Source: Sphaerolaimus hirsutus
Lineage: Eukaryota > Nematoda > Chromadorea > Monhysterida > Sphaerolaimidae
Assembly (NCBI GenBank): GCA_964036195.1
Contig: OZ038456.1
Span: forward strand, 25,149,792 to 25,213,791
Reading direction: 5' to 3'
DNA: 64,000 bases
In this document: piece after piece, positions 34,001-43,608 of the stretch
How positions within the stretch are numbered: the first letter of the stretch is position 1
Layout: the number at the start of each line of letters is the position of its first letter
Notes under the pieces: generated by a model
The model's input: only the letters and a program-made list of their open reading frames with translations
Databases searched by the model: none
Told to the model about the DNA's origin: nothing
Position numbers and translations under genes: made by a program

Positions 34001-35769
34001 GTGATTACCTGAGCGTTGACAAAATTAGCGCTCGTTGCTTTGACAAAGGCTTTATTTTGTGAATTGTTTACCTGACGCCTTGCGGGTGCCTGTCTAGTAG
34101 GACAGAACGCCCCGTGATGCTGACCGATCCGGCGACAATAGTAGCAACTCAGTCTTTGAGTGCACTGTTCCGCTTGATGGCCTCTGCGTGTGCATCGCGT
34201 GCACACATCGCCCAAAGCTTGCAATTGTTCGATGCGCTCTCTCGGTGTGACGTATTGAGGGCAATCGGTGGTGTAGTGCTCTTTGATGCCACAGAACAAG
34301 CACTCGAATTTCGGCTTGCGATAATCAGCAGCAGGTTGTGAAAACTGCTTTTGACTAATCGCTCCGCCCGCGGGAGTTCTGGGAGTTTGAGTGGAGTTTT
34401 TATTTTTTCCTTGTGGTTTACCAGCGTTAGCATTGGTACCAGCAAAAGCAACCGTATTGTGAATAGGTTTTTGTTTTGAAAAGGTATTTTGTGATTTATT
34501 TCCCTTTTTCTTTTGCTGTTGCCAACCACCTCCATTTTGTGGCTTTTTTAACGATGAACTTTGTGATTTCTGAACAACATTTGAAGATTGTGAACTTTGT
34601 TGTTCAGTTTTCATCGCATCTAAACGAGCACGAGCAATGGTAGTTAATGCATCAACAAACCTGACGACTGTGAGTTCTGTGTCGCCGGTTACAGCAGTGC
34701 GCATCGAATTCCGGTGTTCTTCTGTGACGGCAAGAACAATATTATCGGGGAGATAACCACAAATTATTCTTAACACTGCACCAGAATCGACACTTTCACC
34801 CCTTTCTTTTAGTTGATTGAGAGTTGACAAAAGGGTTCGTGTGAAATTTGTGAGGGAGTCTCCTCTTGACGAAGGCTTTTCGAGTGAATACAATTTATCC
34901 CAAAGGGCTGCTTGTACCCGATGCGTTTCACCAAAGTTTGATTGTAACATGGTGACCGCTGTGATGTAATCTCGACCATCACCTTTTAATCCGGCCAGCA
35001 GTTCCGCTGCTGGACCGATAAGGCTGAGCTTAAGGTATGTATATTTCATACCATTTGACAAATTAGCTCGGTCGTGAATTTGAGCTCGAAAAATTTCCCA
35101 CCAAGCTGCCCATTCTAACGGATCGCCGTTATATTTAGCAAGCTCGATTTTAGGTAACTTTAACAAAGTTTCCGGTTGTGAAGGTTGAGAACTACTTCCC
35201 ATATTGACATTGTTATAAGGTGGTTGTGAAGGGGGTTGAGTAGTTAAATCAACAGTTGACTGACCTTTCAAGGAAAGTATCAACCTTTCCGCGGATTTGA
35301 TTTGCGCTTGGGCGGTCGCCATCCTCGATTCCAGCTCATCCATGAGCATCATCGCGTTGTTCGAGCCCGAGTAGAGCGCGCGCTCCAGTTTTGCGTTGGC
35401 GCTCTTTACTTCCTCGGCCACTCCGTCTTGGTCTCTGTCCAAGCTTGTGATGTGATCTTGGACAATAGATGTGAATCTGTCCATAGCTGTAGACAGGTCC
35501 GAGCGTTTCAGCTCGGCTTGGTAGACGTAAGCTTGAAGTAATTCTAATACTTCCTCCGCCGCGCGTAAGTTTACGGCGGCGGGTTGTGACTCGTCTTTGA
35601 CGATTTTAGGAATCGGTTTGGTTGTGAATCGTAGCACACCGTTGCGCACTCCAGTCAACGCCCGGCTATGTTGAGTCAACTGATGAGTTGTGTCGGCCTC
35701 ATCTACGTTGCTCAAAGGCATAGCTGCGGCGGCTGGGGCGCCTCTCTGAACGCGTAGGCGTTCTTCCAT
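31090..35769 (-). CDS. Gag-protease-reverse transcriptase-RNase H part of BEL polyprotein
   Basis: 1,559 codons from ATG at 35769. Residues 70-165 look coiled-coil; 195-400 fit a BEL Gag (LPKIELAKYNGDPLEW and an IHDRANLSNGMKYTYLK core). Three zinc knuckles: C490-C493-H498-C503, C523-C526-H531-C536, C542-C545-H551-C556. Residues 610-745 are a charged linker. Retropepsin active site DTG at 782-784. RT from about 1035: HQPVITPGRSTTCRIVYDGS, D1146 in ADIEKAFLQI, FGLTCSPSIL and YVDN (1234-1237). RNase H: D1417 (VFCDAS), E1473, D1508 (LWTDST) and NPADIAS. One continuous frame joins Gag and Pol, as usual in BEL. It ends at a TGA (31092-31090) exactly where other BEL proteins continue into integrase, so the stop is probably a recent nonsense change; readthrough is the alternative. 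Confidence 0.93.
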   Translation of the reverse strand: MEERLRVQRGAPAAAAMPLSNVDEADTTHQLTQHSRALTGVRNGVLRFTTKPIPKIVKDESQPAAVNLRAAEEVLELLQAYVYQAELKRSDLSTAMDRFTSIVQDHITSLDRDQDGVAEEVKSANAKLERALYSGSNNAMMLMDELESRMATAQAQIKSAERLILSLKGQSTVDLTTQPPSQPPYNNVNMGSSSQPSQPETLLKLPKIELAKYNGDPLEWAAWWEIFRAQIHDRANLSNGMKYTYLKLSLIGPAAELLAGLKGDGRDYITAVTMLQSNFGETHRVQAALWDKLYSLEKPSSRGDSLTNFTRTLLSTLNQLKERGESVDSGAVLRIICGYLPDNIVLAVTEEHRNSMRTAVTGDTELTVVRFVDALTTIARARLDAMKTEQQSSQSSNVVQKSQSSSLKKPQNGGGWQQQKKKGNKSQNTFSKQKPIHNTVAFAGTNANAGKPQGKNKNSTQTPRTPAGGAISQKQFSQPAADYRKPKFECLFCGIKEHYTTDCPQYVTPRERIEQLQALGDVCTRCTRRGHQAEQCTQRLSCYYCRRIGQHHGAFCPTRQAPARRQVNNSQNKAFVKATSANFVNAQVITTGAASSHAPPSYPPSHTEPMSVCVIPPDENDFRWRQQTLYQMDMDGPLDMGEWPKPANELQARAQEEARKYHSENELWTTLRANLIQDGTDMETVEAKIRGFQQKRYEVYPHLNPNQMSSSVPLQPSHRPTVEVLSAQAGYGNPNTATRQQAEQECEFDFAPIVRLQVAQASLVNKDAELNRVTDPLLIFFDTGCEYSYIKASVANEYNFENKGDVVLQMNMFATKTPVTVNTFLIEAVMPIYKHVDSKGNMLQIPLTLRAVDNLATYACPPPLSQDDKTVIYIVYGEHAQEQFAEPLELTEMTDEFCHKLCQPDVVIGQDYYWKFDIRPTEIELPSGLIIVESILGLMLGGNASSQSFVTTPDISPHQFMVSCSSHASSAVAVGQETLFQFHSLESIGITDDPLSHDDDIAEQLILESITLDPETGRYSVDWPFKSTIHELPTNNSEAFRRFLSLLKRFRKDPDLFATYAKVISDQLHKGVIEPVYGSQDGLQEHILPHQPVITPGRSTTCRIVYDGSAGKPSLNNCLFQGPVLTPLALGLMLRFRAGKVVLLADIEKAFLQIALHPKSRAFTKFDWLRDDTIPTHEDNIQMMQFTRVLFGLTCSPSILSTVIKYHLEAELAHMHPADSHERAKLELLLNSIYVDNLVISVDDEKYAIQLYRLIKAVLARANFNMREWMTNSRTVSEKIKPDDLNPKQSQYIKVMGLVYDHIEDTIAVPAPKKDFTLIVTATRRNLNKLLASTYDPIGITAPALFRLKFRVSQIIQRCNVTTWDELIEDPEADDLLDDLKRHLSSISQIKFPRSFHSFGIDVKAETRPLELHVFCDASKDGYAMCAYLRQKAISPDEYGYEDDRYFSGFLTARTKLAPLPSKQGQPLTITRLELLGFTIGAQLIDYLHHELVELGGWKIHSNFLWTDSTVVIGWLYTSKPLATFVNNQVTKIHSFMLKHCIQICKVATKDNPADIASW

Positions 35770-36027
35770 GGCAAATGTCGATCGATGGGTTGCTTATTAG
35801 CAATGTGGTAGCTAGCTGTGAACGAAATAAAATAATAAAATAAATATTTCGTTACTTGTGACTTGTACTTGTAAAATCGTAAGTAAATATGCACGCGCTA
35901 CTAACGATTTTGCGTCCAAAACCGTGTTACCGTAACCCCGTGCGTGTGACTCAGGCTGTGAAACTCAATTTCCAATGAAATTTCGCGCGAGACGACTTAA
36001 TTAGAGTGACCAATTAGTTAATTAGCC

Positions 36028-36045
36028 ACCCTGCTCGCTGCGCCA
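36028..36045 (-). other. Primer-binding site, tRNA-Ser
   Basis: The plus strand reads ACCCTGCTCGCTGCGCCA, equal to the 3' end (with CCA) of the tRNA-Ser(UGA) type known from animals. It abuts the 5' LTR directly. Eighteen bases match, which also supports an animal host. Confidence 0.85.
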
Positions 36046-37147
36046 TGTAAAATAATACGGAACTTGATGAAGTGACTTGTGAACTAGCTCCTATTCCTAA
36101 CCGAGGAAGAGGACAAATGTGAACGTATGAAAGTTGACGTGAAGCGTCGTCTCTTAGTTGACGTTCCGTTATTTTATCAAAATGTGATTAGTTGAGTTGA
36201 AGTGAATTGATGTGAGTTAGTGTGAAGCAAATTTAGATTGATTACCAAAGGTTTTGACGAACGTTTTTATTTAGACAATTAAATACAAAGAAATAAGTGT
36301 AAATAAAATATATATAAAATTATACGTAAACAAAGGAATTAATTTACAACTAAATTAATTACTTAAATAAAACGTAAAATAAACTCTAAGTACCGTAGAA
36401 ATAAGGCAATTTAAAGAAGGCACTTAATTACGACAAAAGGCGACAATTAAGTAGCGCGGTTGTGAACAAAGCACCTCAAACAGTGCAGGTGTGAATAAAG
36501 CACTGAGGTGACTTAAAGCACCAAGAGGTAAACTTAGCACCAAAAACAAGTGACTAAATAAAGTGACAACGGCGCTTATTTAGATCCTAGGAAGAGATTC
36601 GTGTGAAGTTGACGAGGTTGCAAACACTGCCGATTCTAGCTGTGAAATCGGCTTTTAAGGGCCAGACCAATGGCTATTGGTTTGGCGCCAATCGGTCGGC
36701 TCTAATCTCCGATTTTTACCCAACATTTCCAATTGTGAAAGTTCAATCCTTGCCCGCTCGCTTCTCCGATGAAACGCGAGCTAAACTGACAAGATAGTGA
36801 AAATGTGAGACAAGCCAGACAGCATTTGAAATGGCGCGCGCGGGCCCGACCCCCCGCTTGGGGCGAGCCCGCCGCTTAACATAAACATGACGGCGTATTT
36901 GCGTGCTGCTTGTCAAGGAAATGTGGCGGAATGTGAGCAATGACTAAGATCTAAATATGTGAGCGATGTAAAGCGCACGTTGTAAACAACGTCGCTTGAG
37001 ATATTAAATGACGAATGTGAAGATGTTAAAAATGGAATGTGAATTAAAATAAAATCTTAATAAATTGAATTAATTTAAATATAAAAGCGAACATGATAAC
37101 GTCAACTTAAATATTAAAGGTTTTACATTTTACGATAATGTTACACA
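36046..37147 (-). repeat. 5' LTR of BEL element
   Basis: 1,102 bp, with six base differences from the 3' LTR by my count. The untranslated leader to the first ATG is about 276 nt. Confidence 0.95.
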
Positions 37148-37554
37148 ACACCATGGTGACAGTTTTCCCCACATTTGAAAACAGCTGACTTTGGTGCAAG
37201 TCACAAAGCATCGTCAGTTTTCAAAAATGGTGAACTGAGCTTTCAACCACTGTAGATAAATTTTGATCACATCAAATTGGCATTTTTTAATTCAAAGTCA
37301 TGTTGTTGTTTTTCAGAAAAGTATGTTATAAGATAGAGAGATGCTTTATACCTAAAACATAACTATAGAATTCATAGCAGGATGACATAAATAAAAAGTT
37401 ACTAAAACAGTTTACATTTTTGTCACATACAAAATGAAAACTAATTGATGGTGATGTCACCATTTGTCATTATTTGAGTTTGAGTTGTGATCAAACTAGT
37501 GATTTGCCAACACCACTCCACCAAAATTCATGCCATTTGTGAAAACTGAACATA

Positions 37555-38094
37555 CCGGGTGGCACACGTCAGGCGCACAGTTTCAATCTGCTCCCAACAC
37601 GTCAATTTTTAATGAGAAGTGCTGAAATTTGGTATATCAGTAGATAAATGTACCCCATTTAGTATGTTAAGAGCACGCATTCATATCACTAAATTTTCAC
37701 ATACATCAAACCATATGAAAGAATGTCACTCCACAGAACCACCGCCATTATCGCAATACGACCATACCCAAATGTTTAAGCAGTTCACCCACAACATTCA
37801 CACACATGCTAGGCAAAATTTGATTGAACTGCTGGACCATCAGATGCTTCAACTGCTCAATGTCCATCAGTTTGGGCAACTGTGGACTGTAGACCTCCTT
37901 CACATAACTCCAAAGGAAAATGTCCATTCAATGTGCTAGATGTTCTAACATAAAAATCTTGCTATATGAATGTGTGCTCTTAACATACTAAATGGGGTGC
38001 ATTTATCTACTGCCATACCAAATTTGAACAGTTTTCATTTGAAATTGATTTGTTGAGAGCAGATTGAAACGGTGCGCCTGACGTGCGCCACCCT
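37555..38094. mobile_element. Nonautonomous mariner-type element, 540 bp
   Basis: Termini CCGGGTGGCACACGTCAGGC and the near-complement GACGTGCGCCACCCTG lie inside inverted repeats of about 130 bp. TA flanks both ends. The inverted hAT copy (about 51140) reads GAGCATATACAG with no insertion, so a TA duplication is supported. It keeps a transposase C-terminal remnant. Confidence 0.85.
37748..37927 (-). pseudogene. Mariner-family transposase C-terminal fragment
   Basis: Fifty-nine codons reading MDIFLWSYVKEVYSPQLPKL and onward, then a stop; a shifted frame after the stop reads NGGGSVE. This order matches the conserved end of mariner/IS630-type transposases (F-L-W-G-Y-V-K ... then an N-G-G motif near the C-terminus). 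The catalytic core is missing, so the element is dead in itself. Confidence 0.65.
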
Positions 38095-38514
38095 GTATAT
38101 AAACAGCTTTGTAGTGGAAAACTTGATGGAAACATGTCACCATTTTTGGCCATTTCAGTTTTCAAAAAAGTCAGGGTGAAAACTTGTGTGTGTAGGCACA
38201 ATATTTACCTGCTTCAAATACAATCTTAACCCAATAATGCTGTACATGAACAGAGAGATTTTCTGGAGAAAATCACTCACAAATTTCTCTTGCACAGATT
38301 ACATGTTTTATTCATAAAGCACAATCATTGCACCACAATGTGTCAAGAATGAGTGATTTTCTCAGTGATTTTTTTTCAAATTTAAAAAATATAAATAAAT
38401 ATATCACTCAGAATTTAGAAAAAATATAAATATATATAAATCACGAGTTATTTATATTTATTGTGATTTTCGAAAATATAAATCACGGGTTATTTTTCAA
38501 ATGCTAATCACCAT

Positions 38515-39040
38515 ACGTTTGTATTTCTTTGAATCTGGTTTGGTCACTTCACAAGCACAGGTATAAACACTAATTTGCTCAGAGGTTGGCTGTTTAGAGC
38601 CCAGTTCTATTTTTACGCTTTATTTGAGTCCCTCAACAACTCCTGATTGTACCCAGTTTGGAGCATAAATACTACAGCGAAACGCAGTACACTTGCATCA
38701 CATTTACAGGGACACTTAAATGATAACGTATCATACCATTGGACCTAAAAAATTAGCTTACTGTATTTCTTCTAATAGAACGACACCTTCAGTAAAACGG
38801 ACGTTAGAAATTACACTATAAGTGTGTCAAAACACAAAATTTCATAACAATGGGTGGTGAGAACATCAAGCTGTTCAGAACTATCTGGTTTTGTTTGAAT
38901 TCATGCTCTGATATTAAGATGTGGCTCATGTTTCTGTGGTAACTAGAAAGCGCTCGCGTGCATCCCGCACTTGAGCGCCCGCGCAAACCAGTCGCTTATT
39001 CAAAACTTGGCTTCAAGCCAACAGTTGTCCATGCATTTTA
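38515..39040. other. Spacer with an AATAGAACGAC fragment
   Basis: CTGTATTTCTTCTAATAGAA at 38760 is a one-sided relative of 3202. The remainder has no recognised gene. Confidence 0.3.
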
Positions 39041-39310
39041 CTCACATTGTTCAGTTCAAATCATGTGTCTGAAAAAAACGTTTCTGTTTTTTCTGTGTTT
39101 TCGTGTTTCTGTGTTCTTGAAAAAAACACCTGTGAGTTTCCGTGTTTTTCAAAATTGATGAGTTTCCGCATTTAAACACGTGTGTTAAACAAAAACACGG
39201 AAACTCAATGAGTTTCCATATTTAATGTGTGTTTTTGCTATCATTGTCTGTGAAACTTCCGGCACCCCCAGTAGCTTCTGCAGCAGAACCGAGTGGGCTA
39301 AAAAGGGATA
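39041..39310. repeat. Direct repeat, copy 1 (GAGTTTCCGTG unit)
   Basis: About 270 bp, repeated at 39968-40255 in the same orientation. It contains GTGTTTCTGTGTTC, paired hairpins of AACACGGAAACTCA, and the conserved end CTTCCGGCACCCCCAGTAGC. Confidence 0.75.
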
Positions 39311-39429
39311 AAAAGGCCGAACATGGTGTGTTGCAAGTTGGCTAGTTGCAAGTGCAATTATCGATAACAGTAGGCCAGTAAGAAGGACAGGGAATTTTCA
39401 GTAGAAGGACTATATGCAGTGTGCTGCAT

Positions 39430-39750
39430 TTGTAAAATTTGTGTAAAGTGTCAGTTGTCATGACAAATGTAAAGGCAAGTGTCAATTGTCATGGAAAATG
39501 TCCAGTGTCATGTTAAGTGTAAAGTCAAGTGTCAATTGCCATGACAAATGGTATGCATTATGTAAATTTTGTATCCAAATCTTATGTTTTTGTATTGAAA
39601 GATTATGTTTTGTATCAAAATGTTCACATAAGATTGAAATATGCAACATAAGATTAAAAAACAAAACATAAAATTTGGTTACAATTTGCTTGCAAACTGA
39701 CACTTTACATTACATTTGTCATGACAATTGACAGTGCATGACATTTTATA
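39430..39750. mobile_element. Foldback element AAGTGTCA(A/G)TTGTCATG
   Basis: Arms of GTCA/TGACA motifs around GTATCCAAATCTTA hairpins. The motif set is shared with 59569-59821 and 19262-20213. Confidence 0.55.
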
Positions 39751-39967
39751 TTACATTACATGGCGACACTGCAAAGTAGCACCAAGCGCCAAAAACACCA
39801 TGGCGATTTTGCTTAGGTGCTTCGGAGTGCATCATGTGAAATTTCTAATGACTTTTAGAACTTTATTTTCTTACACTTTACTACACTTGGTTTATACCTT
39901 TATTATTCCTACTTAACTTTGCTTACACTTTAAATACATGCATAGGCATTTTACCTTATGCATGCAC

Positions 39968-40255
39968 TCACATTGTTATGCATGCATTTTACTCACATTG
40001 TTCAGTTCGAATCATGTGTCTGAAAAAACCATTTCTGTATTTTCTGTGTTTTTGTGTTTCTGTGTTCTCGAAAAAAACACATGTGAGTTTCCGTGTTTTT
40101 CAAAATTAATTAGTTTCCGCATTTCCGTGTTAAAAAACACGGAAACTCAATGAGTTTCCATATTTAATGTGTGTTTTTGCTATCATTGCCTGTGAAACTT
40201 CCGGCACCCCCAGTAGCTTCTGCAGCAGAACCGAGTGGGTTAAAAAGGGATAAAA
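39968..40255. repeat. Direct repeat, copy 2
   Basis: Same unit as 39041-39310, with a few changes. Confidence 0.75.
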
Positions 40256-40814
40256 AGCGGTGCCGAACATAGTGTGACAGAAGTTTAGTTAGTTACCTGA
40301 AATTGTGAAAAACGTTTTTTTAGCTATGAATGGAATTTATTTTCAAACGATTTGCCTTAATTCAATAAATGAAATGTAAATCAAAATCTATAAGCTGGTC
40401 ATGTAAAAAAGATACATCCGTTGCAAAAAAATTGCAATCTAATACTTATATCCATCCGTTGAATAATCAATAGATTTGAATATAAAAAAGACAATCATTA
40501 TTGAAAATCATTTTCACTGCGGTTACGGCCTAAATTGGGTGAGAGTGAATGAACTTTTTGCCATTTCTTATTTAATTAACAACATCCCAGCAAGTAACAA
40601 ATTTTACAAAAAAATTTTTCGATTTGCAGTCGCGTTTCTCCAATTTTTTTGGATTGTTATCATCTCGCTTGTCAATCAGTTCCTGTGTAAACTGCACTGT
40701 GAAATGATGGAGATCAGGCGGACTGTCGAACGTCATGCAAAATGCCGAGAGAATGTCAAACTCTGTTTCGTTTTTACTGGTCGTTTTCCATTTTGCAGGG
40801 CATTTTCCATGACT
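40256..40814. other. AT-rich spacer, no gene called
   Basis: Contains a 117-codon open frame (40476-40829) without recognisable domains; it runs into MITE sequence and is not supported. Confidence 0.25.
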
Positions 40815-41171
40815 TTTGACACTTTTTGAGGGGGGTTTTATTATTTCGCCAGAAATTTTCGTAAGTTTCGTAGTAAATAGTAGGCATTTGCATACCCAAA
40901 ACAGATAATAAATGTGTCCAAACAGGAGACATTTGTACAATAAAACATTGATAGCTACACAAACTAGTATATGTGTAGTTGCAATGCAAATTAACAGTAA
41001 TATACATCATGTACATTGCATACATGACGTATTTATTATGTACATGACGTACATCATTCCGATGGGGGGTATTTCGAGGGGGGGGGTTATTATTTTCCAG
41101 CCCATTTTGAGGGGGGGGGGGTTATTACAGGGGGGGTAATTCAAGGGGGGGGATAATTCGAGGTAATACGG
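40815..41171. mobile_element. Family B MITE, left end lost
   Basis: Right end CGAGGTAATACGG at 41171 followed by TA. Shares the GTACATGACGTACATCAT cluster with 9314 and 46274. It cuts the paralogous host segment where block I continues toward 14425. Confidence 0.65.
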
Positions 41172-41309
41172 TAGAATAATAAATGTACTACGAAAGCACG
41201 CCGAAAGTGGGAGAGAATCCGGCCATTTAAATGGCATGTATTATTGCGATGTTTAATAAAGTGAATAGGTAGGAAATTTAAATTGAAACACATACCTTCA
41301 GTTGGGGGA

Positions 41310-41518
41310 CCAGGTGCCAGTCCCAGGCCCTGTAAAATGCCCTGTAAAGTGCCAAAGGTCATGCAAAGTGTCAACAGTCATGTAAAATACCCTGCAAAAT
41401 GGCAACTCAAATGCCAACCGAGTTGCCATTTTGCAGAACATTTTAGAGAACTTTTTACACTTTGCATGACACTTGACATTTTACAGGGAACTTTACAGGG
41501 TCTGGGACTGCCCCCTGG
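41310..41518. mobile_element. MITE, CAGTCCCAGACC family (paralogous insertion)
   Basis: Same insertion site as 15006-15214, so it is older than the segmental duplication. Confidence 0.8.
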
Positions 41519-41547
41519 TTGCACATGGGGCAGTGTGTTGTTACGAT

Positions 41548-43520
41548 TAGGGTGTCAAAAAAAATTTTTTACGGAAAACGGAAAACGGAAAGGTAAAAAA
41601 TTTTCACTTTACGGAAAACGGAAAACGGAAAGGTAAAAAAAAAATTTCTGCCGGAAAACGGAAAACGGAAAGGTAAAAAAATTTCACTCAGCGGAAAACG
41701 GAAAACGGAAAGGTAAAAAAAAATTGTCGGCCGGAAAACGGAAAACGGAAAAATGAAATGCCGGAAAACGGAAAACGGAAAGCAAAATTTTCACGGAAAC
41801 GGAAAAAAATTAAGTGAAATTAGCACGGTAATAGACAAATTTGCAGAAGGAAAACCTGCATGCAGGTTTGCCTGTTTGGCTTTGATGCTGGTAGCTGTAC
41901 ATTCTGCAACTATGGATCATGCCTGTAACTTCACTTGTAGTTCAAGCTTAACTGAACCAACAAAAAATCATCAAAAAGTAGCCATAGTGGCCATAGGAAA
42001 GGAAACACTATGACAATTTCACAGTCTAGAAGCAGTGGGAATCACTGATGACCCCTATGCAATTGATGACAACATTGCAGAGGAGATGATAATAAATAGC
42101 ATAAAATTCAACAACAACAACAAATGATACTATATTGACTGGCCGTATAAAGAGAGTTTCAGTGACCTGCCCACGGGAAAAGCAGAAGCCTTGGTGCGGT
42201 TTAAATCACTGATAAGAAGATTCAACAAAGATCCAAACTTATTTGAACAATACCAGAAAGTTTTGGATGACCAACTAGAAAAGGGAATAATTGAGATCTG
42301 TGACGACAAAACAGACAACAAAGGGATTCATTACCTGCCACACCAGCCAGTAATCACGCCGGGCAAATCGACATCATGTAGAATCGTGTACGATGGGTCG
42401 GCAGGTAAGCCCAGTTTCAACGAGTGCCTTTTTAGATTACCAATTACAACACCATTAGCACTGGGCCTACTCCTGAGGTTCAGGGCAGGCAATCTAGCAT
42501 TAATTGCCAATATTGAAAAGGCATTTTTGCAAATAGGATTGCATGACCAACCTAGAGACTACACACGATTTTTTTGGCTGAAAGATGCCTCAAAACCAGT
42601 AACTGAAAATAACTTAATAGTACTTCGTTTTAAACGCATACTGTTTGGACTTGTCTGCAGCCCAGCAATTTTGGGAGCAGTCATAAAATACCATTTAAAT
42701 GTGACAATAAACAACATGAATGAATATGAAGAAAATGAAGGGGAATGAAACCAGTTGGCAATGATAATAAACAACATTTACGTCAATAACTTCATCATGA
42801 GTGTCACGAATGAAGTTGAAGCTTTAGAACTATATTACAAAGTAAAAGCTTTATTTAACCAATGTTCTATGAACATGAGGGAATGGCTGTCAAACTCCAG
42901 ATCAGTCATGAATGAAATAGCAGAAAACGACAGGAGTCCAAAGGTGAATAAAATTGTCGCAGTAATGGGCATGAAATAAAATCACCGAATGGACTTGCTG
43001 GCAATATCAACACCAAAATTGCAAATTGACAGCATCACAACACCAACCAGATGAAACTTGAATAAATTATTGGTGTCAGCATATGACCCAATTGGGTTCA
43101 CAGCACCTGTTTCACTGACCCTGAAATCCCAGTTGTCAATGCTGCTCCAAGAGACAAAAACAACACAATGGAATGAGCCAATTGAAGATAAATACAGATT
43201 GGAAAAACAATGGAAAAATGCCAGAAAACTGAAAATCGAGCCAGAAAATGGAAAAATGGCCTGGTAAAACGGAAACGGAAAGGTAAAAATTTTTCAGCCG
43301 GAAAACGGAAAAATGGGCCGGAAAAACGGAAACGGAAAGGTAAAAAACTTTCAGCTGCCGGAAAACGGAAAACGGAAAGGTAAAAATTTGTCGGCTGCCG
43401 GAAAACGGAAAACGGAAAGGTAAAAATTTTTTGGCTGCCGGAAAACGGAAAACGGAAAGGTAAAAAATTTTCCTGCGGAAAGGCGGAAACGGAAAACGGA
43501 AACGGAAATTTGACACCCTA
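41548..43520. mobile_element. hAT element with AAACGG arrays and captured BEL pol, 1,973 bp
   Basis: TIRs TAGGGTGTCAAA and TTTGACACCCTA, with a perfect 8-bp duplication GTTACGAT (41540-41547 and 43521-43528). The paralogue near 15231-15242 shows the empty site with a single GTTACGAT. Both ends (41570-41800 and 43265-43510) are arrays of GGAAAACGGAAAACGGAAAG. AAACGG is the hexamer bound by the maize Ac (hAT) transposase. The centre is a foreign reverse-transcriptase fragment. Confidence 0.92.
41930..43200 (+). pseudogene. BEL/Pao pol fragment (RT region) inside hAT
   Basis: Aligns by eye with residues about 960-1370 of the intact BEL ORF (QFHSLE.VGITDDP, HQPVITPGKSTSCRIVYDGS, NIEKAFLQIG, FGLVCSPAI, IYVNN, YDPIGFTAP). 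It is diverged throughout and so comes from another BEL family. Several in-frame stops or breaks (near 42010, 42127, 42746, 42977 and 43052) show it is not functional. No LTR is attached. Confidence 0.85.
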
Positions 43521-43608
43521 GTTACGATGTCGTAGATGTCCTCCACGCGGTCTCCACGCAGTCGCGGCCGCGCCGCATCCCCAATCTGTGCGTTCAAATC
43601 CAGCACAC

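Larger units (their letters stand above)
24880..37147 (-). mobile_element. BEL/Pao LTR retrotransposon with envelope-like gene
   Basis: A complete 12,268-bp element: two 1,102-bp LTRs (TG...CA on the minus strand), ACACC on both sides, a tRNA-Ser primer-binding site, and Gag-PR-RT-RNase H-integrase-Env on the minus strand. I count six differences between the LTRs (about 0.5%), so the insertion is recent. The order PR-RT-RH-IN and the Pao-type RT, RNase H and integrase motifs define the superfamily. An Env-like C-terminus makes it retrovirus-like, as in some nematode and insect BEL lineages. The coding frame is broken by one TGA (31092-31090). The element inserted into an older hAT copy. Confidence 0.95.
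24302..38506. mobile_element. hAT element TAGCATTCGAAAAAT, interrupted by BEL and mariner elements
   Basis: Left end TAGCATTCGAAAAATCACC and right end TTTTTCAAATGCTA, with a perfect 8-bp duplication ATCACCAT (24294-24301 and 38507-38514). Removing the BEL element (24880-37147) and the mariner-type element (37555-38094) leaves about 1.4 kb. A second, inverted copy is at 48123-52265 with its own duplication. Both ends have TATATAAATATATCAC arrays. No transposase was recognised. Confidence 0.85.

Noticed and set aside
36028-36045. tRNA-like sequence
   Set aside because: Only the 3' 18 bases of a tRNA-Ser are present; it is a primer-binding site, not a tRNA gene.
37619-37939. 106-codon plus-strand ORF
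   Set aside because: It lies antisense to the mariner transposase remnant, which explains the open frame.
40476-40829. 117-codon ORF
   Set aside because: AT-rich, no domain, and its end runs into MITE sequence.
41560-43510. Regular spacing of GGAAAACGG units, considered as a CRISPR array
   Set aside because: Repeats are contiguous without unique spacers, lie within a hAT transposon, and the DNA is eukaryotic.
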